NCBI GenBank assembly: GCA_019116185.1
Contig: DXCD01000063.1
Location: forward strand, 1-13,951
Length of the DNA stretch: 13,951 nucleotides
Reading direction: 5' to 3'
Origin: Candidatus Mediterraneibacter stercorigallinarum
GTDB lineage: Bacteria > Bacillota > Clostridia > Lachnospirales > Lachnospiraceae
Numbering within the stretch: position 1 is the stretch's first letter; every line of letters starts with the position of its first letter. Positions 7,730 to 13,951 of this stretch are shown here, piece by piece. The notes beneath the pieces were generated by a model. The model was not told the DNA's origin, did no database searches, and saw only the letters and a list, made by a program, of their open reading frames with translations. The position numbers and the translations under genes were made by a program.

Positions 7730-8806
7730 TTATTTCCCGCCTTTCTGACTTTTATCGATAGCTTCCCAAAGTCCGTTCAGATATGAGGCCCCGAGCGCGC
7801 GGTCGTAGAGCCCGTATCCCGGCATTGCCACTTCGTCCCAGATCATGCGTCCGTGATCCGGACGGATCGGTCCGTCGAATCCGATATCGTACAGCGCTTT
7901 CATGATCTCGTACATGTCAAATGTCCCGTCAGAGGAAAGGTGCGCGGACTCTTCAAAGTCTGTGGGAGAGTTGAATTTCAGGTTGCGCACATGCGCGAAA
8001 TGAATCCGTCCTTTCAGGGAACGGATCATATCCGGCAGGTCATTCTCCAGATTGGTCCCATAGGAGCCGGAGCAGAAGGTGACTCCATTGTGCGGGTCAT
8101 CCACCATTTTCATCATCCTCAGAATGTTTTCTTTGTTAATGATAATGCGCGGCAGTCCGAAAACGCTCCACGCCGGATCGTCAGGGTGGATCGCCATATT
8201 GATATTATATTCATTGCAGACAGGCATGATCCGTTCGAGAAAATACTGCAGGTTTGCAAAGAGCTTTTCATCGTCAATGTCCTTATACATGTCAAAGAGT
8301 TCCTTTACATGAGCCATGCGTTCTGGTTCCCAGCCCGGCATTACGGTTCCGTTCGTATCGCCGGAAATGGATTCGAACATTTTTTCGGGATCAAGGGCAT
8401 CCACAGCCTCCTGGGTGTAGGCGAGGACAGTGGAGCCGTCAGGACGCTTCCTTGCCAGTTCTGTTCTTGTCCAGTCAAATACCGGCATGAAATTATAGCA
8501 GACAAGGTGAATGTCCTCTTTGCCGAGGTTTCTGAGAGTCTCAATATAGTTGTCAATGTACTGGCCGCGGTCAGCGGAACCGGTTTTAATCGCATCGTGT
8601 ACGTTTACGCTCTCAATACCGGATATATGAAGACCTGCGGATGCCACCTCTTCCTTCATGGCGCGTATGCGTTCCCTGCTCCACACCTCGCCGGGAGCTG
8701 TGTCATAGAGCGTGGTGATGACTCCCGTGACGCCCGGGATCTGGCGGATCTGCTGTAAAGTAACTGTATCAAATTTTGAACCGTACCATCTGAGTGTTAT
8801 TTCCAT
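7730..8806 (-). CDS. uxuA: Mannonate dehydratase
   Basis: Converts D-mannonate to 2-keto-3-deoxygluconate, the step after fructuronate reduction in the hexuronate pathway; a metal-dependent TIM-barrel enzyme of the cytoplasm. The 358-residue length is normal for UxuA. Characteristic segments are visible: MEITLRWYG at the N-terminus, the GIESVNVHDAIKTG region, CYNFMPVFDWTRTEL, AIHPDDP, TFCSGSYGT, HFAHVRN and RPDHGRMIWDE, carrying the His/Asp/Cys residues expected for metal and substrate binding. The start at 8806 follows AAAGGAGACAAAAACT. It is first gene of a two-gene operon with uxuB and lies divergent from an AraC-type regulator. The next enzymes (KDG kinase and aldolase) and uronate isomerase are not in this window, so they must lie elsewhere if the pathway is complete. 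Confidence 0.96.
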   Translation of the reverse strand: MEITLRWYGSKFDTVTLQQIRQIPGVTGVITTLYDTAPGEVWSRERIRAMKEEVASAGLHISGIESVNVHDAIKTGSADRGQYIDNYIETLRNLGKEDIHLVCYNFMPVFDWTRTELARKRPDGSTVLAYTQEAVDALDPEKMFESISGDTNGTVMPGWEPERMAHVKELFDMYKDIDDEKLFANLQYFLERIMPVCNEYNINMAIHPDDPAWSVFGLPRIIINKENILRMMKMVDDPHNGVTFCSGSYGTNLENDLPDMIRSLKGRIHFAHVRNLKFNSPTDFEESAHLSSDGTFDMYEIMKALYDIGFDGPIRPDHGRMIWDEVAMPGYGLYDRALGASYLNGLWEAIDKSQKGGK

Positions 8807-8885
8807 AGTTTTTGTCTCCTTTTACAAAAGATTGGTCATGTGGGGAGTCTTCCCTGATGGGGATCCCCTCTTGCTTCGTGATTTT

Positions 8886-8913
8886 ATTATAGAAAAAAGC
8901 AGAAGTGATACAA
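8886..8913 (-). promoter_or_regulatory. uxuAB promoter
   Basis: On the minus strand TTGTAT (plus positions 8908-8913), a 16-nt spacer and a perfect TATAAT (8886-8891). Transcription would start near 8879, leaving a leader of about 72 nt that contains the palindrome GGGGATCCCC (8858-8867) and the uxuA ribosome binding site. The weak -35 abutting the ATTGCA repeats fits an activator-dependent promoter. Confidence 0.65.
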
Positions 8914-8952
8914 TTGCACGGATTGTTGTATATATTGCAAATATTGCGTATG
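8913..8952. promoter_or_regulatory. Direct repeats 21 bp apart, likely AraC-type operator
   Basis: ATTGCACGGATTGTTGTAT (8913-8931) and ATTGCAAATATTGCGTATG (8934-8952) share ATTGCA-N3-ATTG and begin exactly 21 bp apart, two helical turns. Dimeric AraC-family proteins typically bind such direct repeats. The pair fills the gap between the uxuA -35 (8908-8913, minus) and the regulator -35 (8960-8965, plus), so one bound dimer could control both directions. The spacing and the sequence are seen; the binding is inferred. Confidence 0.6.
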
Positions 8953-8959
8953 AATATGG

Positions 8960-8988
8960 TTGCGCAGTTTACGAGAAAAAGGTATATT
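8960..8988 (+). promoter_or_regulatory. Promoter of the AraC-family regulator
   Basis: TTGCGC (8960-8965), 17-nt spacer, TATATT (8983-8988), with a start expected near 8995. A transcript starting there supports initiation at ATG 9038 with its AGGAAGAGG site rather than at the GTG at 8999. Confidence 0.6.
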
Positions 8989-9037
8989 GTATTTATGAGT
9001 GAAAGAGGTTGAAATCAATTACCAGGAAGAGGATTTT

Positions 9038-9952
9038 ATGAAGAAAAACCTTCAGACCAGATTCAGCACAAGACAGTATATGCTGTCCCGGGAGTTTGAA
9101 ATCTATTATTATAAAGATGCTTCTTTGTCAGGGGTAGACAGTCACAGCCATGATTATTATGAGTTTTATTTCTTCCTGGAGGGAGATGTATCCATTGAGA
9201 TTGCAGACAGGACATACCCCTTACATTATGGGGATGTGGTGCTGATCCCGCCAGGCACGCCGCATCGGCCGTTTATCCGTGACAGCAAAACCCCTTACAG
9301 GCGTTTTGTGTTCTGGATCACCAGGGAGTATATGAACCGCCTGATGGAGTCTTCGGTGGCTTATGGCTATTTGATGCAGTATGTTCAGACAAAGGGAGAG
9401 TATATTTTCCACAATGACAGGATCAGCTTTAATGAAATACAGACAAAGGTGTTTCGGCTCATCGAGGAGACAAGAGGAAAACGTTTCGGAAAGGACGCGA
9501 GGATCGCGCTGTGCATCAGCGACCTGGTGCTGCATTTGAACCGTATTGTATATGAACAGAAGCATGAAAGATATCCCAGGGCAGAGCAGGCCCTGTACGA
9601 GAATCTTACAGATTATATCGGGGAACATCTGGATGAAGAACTTTCCCTTGACAGCCTTGCCGGGGAATTCTTTGTAAGCAAGTATCATATTGCTCATGTG
9701 TTCAAAGATAATATGGGGATATCGGTCCACCAGTATATCATGAAGAAGAGACTTGCAGCCTGCCGCGACGCAATCCGGAATGGTATCAAGGTCACAGAGG
9801 CATATTTGATGTATGGGTTTAAAGATTATTCCGGATTTTTCCGGGCCTTTAAGAAAGAGTACGGGATGTCTCCCAAAGAGTGGCAGGAAATCAGCAGACG
9901 GCCGATTCCGGAAGCGCAAAAGCAGGAGAGCCTGCGCGAAAATGAATGGTGA
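9038..9952 (+). CDS. AraC-family transcriptional regulator of the uxuAB operon
   Basis: A 304-residue DNA-binding protein. The N-terminal half is a cupin-like sugar-sensing domain: VDSHSHDYYEFYFF (His36 and His38), GDVSIEI, then HYGDVVLIPPGTPHRPF. The C-terminal hundred residues are the AraC double helix-turn-helix: first helix pair around LSLDSLAGEFFVSKYHIAHVF, second around VTEAYLMYGFKDYSGFFRAF, then KKEYGMSPKEW. The start ATG 9038 has AGGAAGAGG six bases upstream; the GTG at 8999 would add 13 residues but has no proper site and nearly coincides with the predicted transcript start. The divergent layout and repeats at 8913-8952 suggest that it senses a uronate-derived ligand and activates uxuAB while regulating itself. 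The ligand cannot be read from sequence. Confidence 0.92.
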   Translation: MKKNLQTRFSTRQYMLSREFEIYYYKDASLSGVDSHSHDYYEFYFFLEGDVSIEIADRTYPLHYGDVVLIPPGTPHRPFIRDSKTPYRRFVFWITREYMNRLMESSVAYGYLMQYVQTKGEYIFHNDRISFNEIQTKVFRLIEETRGKRFGKDARIALCISDLVLHLNRIVYEQKHERYPRAEQALYENLTDYIGEHLDEELSLDSLAGEFFVSKYHIAHVFKDNMGISVHQYIMKKRLAACRDAIRNGIKVTEAYLMYGFKDYSGFFRAFKKEYGMSPKEWQEISRRPIPEAQKQESLRENEW

Positions 9953-9962
9953 GCATATTCCG

Positions 9963-9991
9963 TTGTATTTTTAGAAAGTAATTGATATAAT
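9963..9991 (+). promoter_or_regulatory. Promoter of the molybdenum-cofactor operon
   Basis: TTGTAT (9963-9968), a 17-nt spacer and TATAAT (9986-9991) with the TG of an extended -10 at 9983-9984. It lies just after the regulator stop, and transcription would begin near 9998. This is the best consensus promoter in the window. No terminator separates it from the regulator gene, so read-through from upstream is possible. Confidence 0.75.
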
Positions 9992-10043
9992 GACTCCATT
10001 GGGGGAGCGGGCTGTTTTTTTGCTCTCTTACATATCCGGAGTC
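9992..10043 (+). promoter_or_regulatory. Nested hairpin in the moaC leader
   Basis: GACTCC (9992-9997) pairs with GGAGTC (10038-10043). Inside, GGGAGC (10003-10008) pairs with GCTCTC (10022-10027, one G-U) around a loop with seven T. The outer left arm lies before the predicted start at 9998, so the full structure would form only in read-through transcripts. I cannot match it to the molybdenum-cofactor riboswitch. Confidence 0.3.
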
Positions 10044-10080
10044 TCTGTAGAAAGCAGCTGAAAGAAAGCAGGTAATATAT

Positions 10081-10620
10081 ATGGGATTTACACATTTTGA
10101 TGAAAACGGAAAGGCTGTCATGGTGGATGTGACAGAGAAAAATGATACGGTTCGCGAGGCTGAGGCTGCGGGAAAGATCACTGTGAGCAGGGAAGTGTTC
10201 CGGGCGGTCAGGGAAGGCAAAGTAGGGAAGGGCGATGTGCTGGGCGTGGCTGCCACAGCCGGGATCATGGGGGCAAAGCGTACTTCTGAGCTGATTCCCA
10301 TGTGCCATATCCTGCCGATTACAAACTGTAAAGTGAATTTTGACATGGATGAGGAAGAATGTGCGATCTACTGTAATTGTACTGTGAAAGTGACCGGAAA
10401 GACAGGAGTGGAGATGGAAGCCCTGACCGGGGTGAGCGTGGCGCTGCTCACGATATATGATATGTGCAAGGCCATGGATAAGTCTATGGAGATCAGCGAG
10501 ATCTATCTTGTGAAAAAGACCGGAGGGAAGAGCGGTAATGTGTATAATGACCTCCATTCCCGCAAGAGCGGCGGGAGACAGGAAGGCGTGCCCGTCCGCA
10601 GGGAACTGGACATTCTCTAG
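10081..10620 (+). CDS. moaC: Cyclic pyranopterin monophosphate synthase MoaC
   Basis: Acts with MoaA in the first step of molybdenum-cofactor synthesis: it converts the MoaA product 3',8-cyclo-GTP into cyclic pyranopterin monophosphate. The 179-residue protein shows the family segments in order: [18 protein letters not shown] at the N-terminus, [25 protein letters not shown], the SELIPMCH motif, [22 protein letters not shown], and the C-terminal KTGGKSG. MoaC proteins are usually about 160 residues; the extra is a short Arg/Gly-rich tail after KTGGKSG, not seen as a domain. The start follows GAAAGCAGG. It is first gene of the operon, with 63 nt to the next gene and no terminator between. Confidence 0.96.
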   Translation: MGFTHFDENGKAVMVDVTEKNDTVREAEAAGKITVSREVFRAVREGKVGKGDVLGVAATAGIMGAKRTSELIPMCHILPITNCKVNFDMDEEECAIYCNCTVKVTGKTGVEMEALTGVSVALLTIYDMCKAMDKSMEISEIYLVKKTGGKSGNVYNDLHSRKSGGRQEGVPVRRELDIL

Positions 10621-10683
10621 TCACGGGTCCGGGAGAGCGCGGTTATTTGGCGCCATACAAGAAAAAGGAGTATAACAGGACAG

Positions 10684-11184
10684 ATGGAAGGATACAGATG
10701 GACAGCAGCGGTTGTGACATTGAGCGACAAAGGATATGCGGGCGAACGAGAGGACAAGAGCGGACCTCTTGTGTGTGAAATGATAACAGAAGCGGGATAT
10801 GATGTAAAGAAAACGATTCTTCTCCCGGATGAGAAAGAAGAGATCAGGAGATGCCTGTGTTCGCTGTGTGACCAGGACAAGCTGGATGTTATTTTCACAA
10901 CAGGAGGAACCGGATTCGCGCCCAGAGACTGCACCCCTGAGGCAACCCTGGAGGCAGCAGACAGGAATGCGCCGGGGATCGCAGAGGCGATGCGCCTGGC
11001 GTCCCTTAAAGTGACCCCAAGGGCCATGCTGAGCCGGGGCGTGTCTGTTATCCGGGGGCAGACGCTGATCATCAATCTTCCGGGCAGCCCGAAGGCGGTC
11101 CGGGAGAATCTGGAAGCAGTGCTCCCGACGTTGGATCACGGTCTTGCGATCCTGACGGGAAGAGCGGGGGAGTGCGCAAGATGA
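10684..11184 (+). CDS. mog: Molybdopterin adenylyltransferase (MogA/MoaB family)
   Basis: Adenylylates molybdopterin before metal insertion, in the cytoplasm. The 166-residue protein shows the MogA/MoaB fold signatures: AAVVTLSDKGYAGEREDKSG near the N-terminus, TTGGTGFAPRDCTPEA (about 72-87), NAPGIAEAMR, the MLSRG segment and NLPGSPKAV. The N-terminal SDK/RxDxSG and TTGGTG-RD motifs are those of active adenylyltransferases. The Shine-Dalgarno (AAAAAGGAG, 10662-10670) is a rather long 13 nt from ATG 10684 and no closer in-frame start exists. The TGA overlaps the moaA start as ATGA. MoaB and MogA cannot be separated confidently by eye. Confidence 0.9.
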   Translation: MEGYRWTAAVVTLSDKGYAGEREDKSGPLVCEMITEAGYDVKKTILLPDEKEEIRRCLCSLCDQDKLDVIFTTGGTGFAPRDCTPEATLEAADRNAPGIAEAMRLASLKVTPRAMLSRGVSVIRGQTLIINLPGSPKAVRENLEAVLPTLDHGLAILTGRAGECAR

Positions 11185-12209
11185 GAGATCAGTTTGGCAG
11201 GAACATCGATTATATGCGGGTGTCTGTGACTGACCGCTGTAATCTCCGCTGTGTCTACTGCATGCCCGCAGAAGGAGTGCCATATGTTTCTCATCAGGAG
11301 ATTCTCAGTTTTGACGAGATCGTCAGGATCTGCCGGATCGGCGCGGAGCTGGGGATCACGAAACTGAAGCTGACCGGCGGTGAGCCGCTGGTGCGAAAGG
11401 GGCTTCCGGAGCTTCTGAAAATGCTGAAGAAGATCCCGGGGATTGAACAGGTGACGCTGACGACAAACGGCACGCTTTTAAAAGGGCAGATCAATGAATT
11501 GGTTTCCAGTGGCTTGGATTCTGTTAATATCAGTATGGATACTCTGGATGCGGACAAGTACCGTGAAGTGACCAGGGGCGGCAGTGTGGAAAAAGTCCTG
11601 GAAGGACTGGACGCCGCGGCAGAATTTCCGGAGCTGAGAGTGAAAGTTAACTGCGTTCCCTTAAAAGGGGCGGACAATGAGGAATATATCCGGCTGGCTC
11701 TTCTTGCAAAAGAAGGGAAAGCGGATGTGCGTTTTATAGAAATGATGCCCATCGGCATGGGAAAGGTATTTGCAGGACAGAGAGGGGAAGAGATTTATTC
11801 TATATTAGAGCAGGCATACGGAGAAGCGGAAGGATATAACGGGCATCTTGGCAACGGCCCGGCGGTTTACATGCAGTTCCCCGGATTTCAGAAACAGGTG
11901 GGATTTATCAGCGCGGTATCCCATCAGTTCTGCGGCAGCTGCAACCGTGTCCGCCTTACGTCGGAAGGATACCTGAAGCCGTGCCTGCAGTACGCTGGCG
12001 GAACGGATCTGAAAGCGCTTCTCAGAAATGGCGAGGATGATGATACGATCCGCAGGGAGATGAAGCATACGATTTATTCGAAACCGGCAGGCCATCAGTT
12101 CGCGTCAGCATATGGCGAAAATGCCGGGGAAGGCGAAAGGAATACCGGCAATATGAACTCAGAGGGAGGAACCTTTGAGAGGAAAGAAATGTCCAGGATC
12201 GGAGGTTAA
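11181..12209 (+). CDS. moaA: GTP 3',8-cyclase MoaA
   Basis: A radical SAM enzyme with two 4Fe-4S clusters that turns GTP into 3',8-cyclo-GTP, the substrate of MoaC. The SAM cluster motif is C20-x3-C24-x2-C27 (TDRCNLRCVYC), followed by TGGEPL. The second cluster ligands are C251, C254 and C268 (CGSCN...LKPC). The conserved C-terminal Gly-Gly is the protein end (MSRIGG). I chose ATG 11181 over GTG 11172 because GGGGGAG ends 9 nt before the ATG and because the ATGA overlap with the preceding gene is typical of coupled translation; this gives 342 residues. Unusual: between KPAGHQF and the end lies an Asn/Gly/Glu-rich stretch of roughly 25 residues that looks like an insertion before the usual MSxIGG tail. 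Confidence 0.96.
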   Translation: MRDQFGRNIDYMRVSVTDRCNLRCVYCMPAEGVPYVSHQEILSFDEIVRICRIGAELGITKLKLTGGEPLVRKGLPELLKMLKKIPGIEQVTLTTNGTLLKGQINELVSSGLDSVNISMDTLDADKYREVTRGGSVEKVLEGLDAAAEFPELRVKVNCVPLKGADNEEYIRLALLAKEGKADVRFIEMMPIGMGKVFAGQRGEEIYSILEQAYGEAEGYNGHLGNGPAVYMQFPGFQKQVGFISAVSHQFCGSCNRVRLTSEGYLKPCLQYAGGTDLKALLRNGEDDDTIRREMKHTIYSKPAGHQFASAYGENAGEGERNTGNMNSEGGTFERKEMSRIGG

Positions 12210-12217
12210 TATAGATT

Positions 12218-12655
12218 ATGGGAAAGGTAACAGCAGTATGCATAAGCCCTGAGAAGGGCACACAGAAACAGAATATAGGCGAAGGCGTGTTTATAGAAGA
12301 ATTCGGGATAGAGGGAGATGCCCATGCCGGGAAATGGCACCGGCAGGTCAGTCTTCTTTCTCAGGATAAGATTGAAGAATTCCGCGCCCGGGGCGCTGAG
12401 GTGGAAGATGGCGCTTTTGGTGAAAATCTTGTTGTTCAGGGGATTGATTTCCGGTCTCTTCCGGTCGGGACACGTCTCCGCTGTAATGACGTAATACTGG
12501 AGATGACCCAGATCGGAAAGGAGTGCCACCACGGATGCCAGATCTTCCGGAAGATGGGAGAATGCATTATGCCCAGAGAAGGTGTGTTTGCCAGAGTAAT
12601 TCACGGTGGAAGGATCCGGGTCGGAGATGAAATGAAGGTGGTAGACAATGAATAA
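12218..12655 (+). CDS. MOSC-domain protein
   Basis: A 145-residue stand-alone MOSC domain, the fold found at the C-terminus of molybdenum-cofactor sulfurases and in YiiM-like proteins, which handle sulfur or bind the cofactor. Visible motifs: GIEGDAHAGKWHRQVSLLS, GAFGENLVVQGID, and GKECHHGCQIF with Cys103 and Cys107; the first Cys is at the position conserved in MOSC proteins. Its position directly after moaA, with a Shine-Dalgarno made from the last two moaA codons (GGAGGT, 12201-12206, 11 nt from the ATG), ties it to cofactor synthesis. Small MOSC genes in such clusters are common in anaerobic Clostridia, but the exact reaction is not established from sequence. Confidence 0.9.
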   Translation: MGKVTAVCISPEKGTQKQNIGEGVFIEEFGIEGDAHAGKWHRQVSLLSQDKIEEFRARGAEVEDGAFGENLVVQGIDFRSLPVGTRLRCNDVILEMTQIGKECHHGCQIFRKMGECIMPREGVFARVIHGGRIRVGDEMKVVDNE

Positions 12656-13577
12656 AGAAAAATCAGGTTTGGGGAAGCCTGGAATCCTGTTTTGTCTGGC
12701 AGTGTGCCTGGCGGTTTCCCTGACTGCCTGTTCCGGACACCTGCAGGAGACCGGGGCTGACCTGGCAGAGGAGGAAGAAACACAGAACAGCCTTGAAGAA
12801 GGCACATATACCTTTCGGGATGTAGAGGAGAACGAGTATGAAGCTCCTCTGCTTTCCGGCGTTCCGAAATGTACATATGATTTTTCTAAGCTGAAGACAG
12901 ATGAGGAGACCGGGTACAAGAGTTTTCATGATAAAGAAAATGGGGTGACTGCCCGGTTTGGGATCGATGTGTCAGAGTTCCAGGGAGAGGCGATTGACTG
13001 GAAGCAGGTCAAAGACAGCGGCGTTGAGTTTGTGATCATCCGTCTTGGCTACCGCGCGTATGGAGATACCGGAGAATTGGTCATGGACGCCATGTATGAA
13101 CAGAACATAAAAGGAGCGCTTGATGCCGGGCTGGATGTAGGGGTCTATTTCTTCTCTCAGGCAGTCAGCGCGGCAGAGGCGGTTGAAGAAGCCGAGTTTG
13201 TGCTGAAACACTTAAAACCTTACGAGATAACAGGCCCGGTAGTCTATGATACAGAGGAAATCAAATGGGACGCCGCGCGCACGGACAAGAATACGGACAA
13301 GGATTTTACGAATTTCTGTAAAGTATTCTGTGATACCGTGGAGCAGAAGGGGTATGACACTATGATTTATTCCAATATGAAGTGGATGGCATTTACCCTT
13401 GATATGGAAGAACTTACGGAGTATGATTTCTGGTATGCGGATTATCACGATATCCCGCAGTGCCCTTATGACTATGAAATGTGGCAGTACAGCGAGACGG
13501 GGGCAGTGCCGGGAATTAATGCAAATGTAGATCTGAATCTTTGGTTTCAGAAGGAGAATGAACAGCAGGAGGAATAA
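12648..13577 (+). CDS. GH25 muramidase (lysozyme-like) lipoprotein
   Basis: A 309-residue exported protein with a lipoprotein signal: basic MNKEKSGLGK, hydrophobic stretch and lipobox SLTAC, the Cys being the lipidation site. An acidic linker runs to about residue 100, followed by a GH25 domain: FGIDVSEFQG (Asp107), GVYFFSQA, VVYDTEE (D201-x-E203, the catalytic DxE pair of the family), IYSNMKW, FWYADY and MWQYS...NVDLN. GH25 enzymes cut the MurNAc-GlcNAc bond of peptidoglycan. Expected on the outer face of the membrane, in cell-wall remodelling. Its ATG lies 8 nt inside the MOSC gene, with AAGGTGG upstream, so translation is coupled. It is 3 nt from prmA. No functional link with molybdenum cofactor is apparent. 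Confidence 0.93.
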   Translation: MNKEKSGLGKPGILFCLAVCLAVSLTACSGHLQETGADLAEEEETQNSLEEGTYTFRDVEENEYEAPLLSGVPKCTYDFSKLKTDEETGYKSFHDKENGVTARFGIDVSEFQGEAIDWKQVKDSGVEFVIIRLGYRAYGDTGELVMDAMYEQNIKGALDAGLDVGVYFFSQAVSAAEAVEEAEFVLKHLKPYEITGPVVYDTEEIKWDAARTDKNTDKDFTNFCKVFCDTVEQKGYDTMIYSNMKWMAFTLDMEELTEYDFWYADYHDIPQCPYDYEMWQYSETGAVPGINANVDLNLWFQKENEQQEE

Positions 13578-13580
13578 GGG

Positions 13581-13951
13581 ATGAAATGGAATAAATTCCG
13601 GTTAAAAACAACGACAGAGGCAGAGGATATCGTCAGCAGCATGCTCATGGATCTGGGGATACAAGGCGTGGAGATCGAGGATAAGATCCCCCTTACCCAG
13701 TCGGACAAGGAGCAGATGTTTGTGGATATCCTCCCGGAGGTGGAAGCAGACGACGGGGTAGCTTATCTGAGCTTTTATCTGGAGCCGGAGGAAGATCAGG
13801 AGAAGATCCTCTCGGACGTGCGCCGGGAGCTTGAGGAAATGTCCGCCTATGTGGATGTAGGCGAGTGCCTGATCGAAGAATCTGAGACAGAGGATGTGGA
13901 CTGGGTAAATAACTGGAAGCAGTATTTCCATCAGTTCTATGTGGATGATAT
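13581..13951 (+). CDS. prmA: Ribosomal protein L11 methyltransferase PrmA, N-terminal part
   Basis: The window ends inside this gene; 123 complete codons are present. It starts at ATG 13581 after AGGAGGAATAAGGG. The visible N-terminal domain begins MKWNKFRLKTTTEAED, continues with an acidic region containing MDLGIQGVEIED and LSFYLEPEEDQEKIL, and reaches DVDWVNNWKQYFHQF, the W-x2-NWK-x-Y/F-hallmark that precedes the methyltransferase domain in PrmA. The SAM-binding domain would follow outside the window. PrmA trimethylates ribosomal protein L11 in the cytoplasm. In many Firmicutes prmA lies near an RsmE-family rRNA methyltransferase or dnaJ; here it follows the GH25 gene, probably on the same transcript. 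Confidence 0.9.
   Translation, partial: MKWNKFRLKTTTEAEDIVSSMLMDLGIQGVEIEDKIPLTQSDKEQMFVDILPEVEADDGVAYLSFYLEPEEDQEKILSDVRRELEEMSAYVDVGECLIEESETEDVDWVNNWKQYFHQFYVDD

Noticed and set aside
8999..9037. GTG 8999 as start of the AraC-family regulator
   Set aside because: It lies about 4 nt from the predicted transcript start and lacks a ribosome binding site; ATG 9038 has AGGAAGAGG.
9992..10020. Rho-independent terminator of the regulator gene at the T run (10014-10021)
   Set aside because: The T run lies in the loop of the only hairpin, not after a GC-rich stem.
11172..11180. GTG 11172 as start of moaA
   Set aside because: The GGGGGAG site directly abuts it with no spacing; ATG 11181 is correctly spaced and forms an ATGA overlap.

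Overview
The window looks like chromosome from a Gram-positive gut anaerobe of the Clostridia, most likely Lachnospiraceae. This is an inference from gene content: a secreted multi-domain GH20 glycosidase with a C-terminal TGD-type sorting signal, a Clostridia-style uxuA-uxuB pair with an AraC-type regulator, strong AGGAGG-like ribosome binding sites, and TTGNNN-17-TATAAT promoters. No taxonomic marker gene is present.

Layout. Positions 1 to about 745 hold no credible gene. They contain two related, very large imperfect palindromes. The second, about 385-742, is complete. The first is cut by the window start, and its right half (52 to about 228) matches the reverse complement of the left arm of the second. 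Positions 745-1207 hold putative promoters and a short, apparently frameshifted surface-protein gene. Positions 1226-5908 encode a 1560-residue cell-wall-type GH20 hexosaminidase. It ends at a strong, probably bidirectional terminator (5975-6020) shared with the convergent uxuAB operon. uxuA and uxuB (8806 to 6078, minus strand) encode mannonate dehydratase and fructuronate reductase-like enzymes of glucuronate catabolism. A divergent AraC-family regulator starts at 9038. The shared intergenic region carries a promoter for each direction, with two direct repeats 21 bp apart lying between the two -35 boxes.

From 9963 rightwards runs a molybdenum-cofactor operon: moaC, mog/moaB, moaA and a MOSC-domain gene. 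Its junctions are tight: ATGA overlap between mog and moaA, and a Shine-Dalgarno for the MOSC gene inside the last codons of moaA. A GH25 muramidase lipoprotein (overlapping the MOSC gene by 8 nt) and prmA (cut by the window end) continue on the same strand with no visible terminator.

The GH20 enzyme would release amino sugars from host glycans outside the cell, and uxuAB would consume glucuronate-derived mannonate. A joint role in glycosaminoglycan use is possible but not shown. The most unusual part of the window is the pair of long palindromes: both arms of the hairpin have changed together between copies while asymmetric internal loops stayed the same. That suggests either a large structured RNA or a fold-back DNA element; I do not recognise it as a named family.
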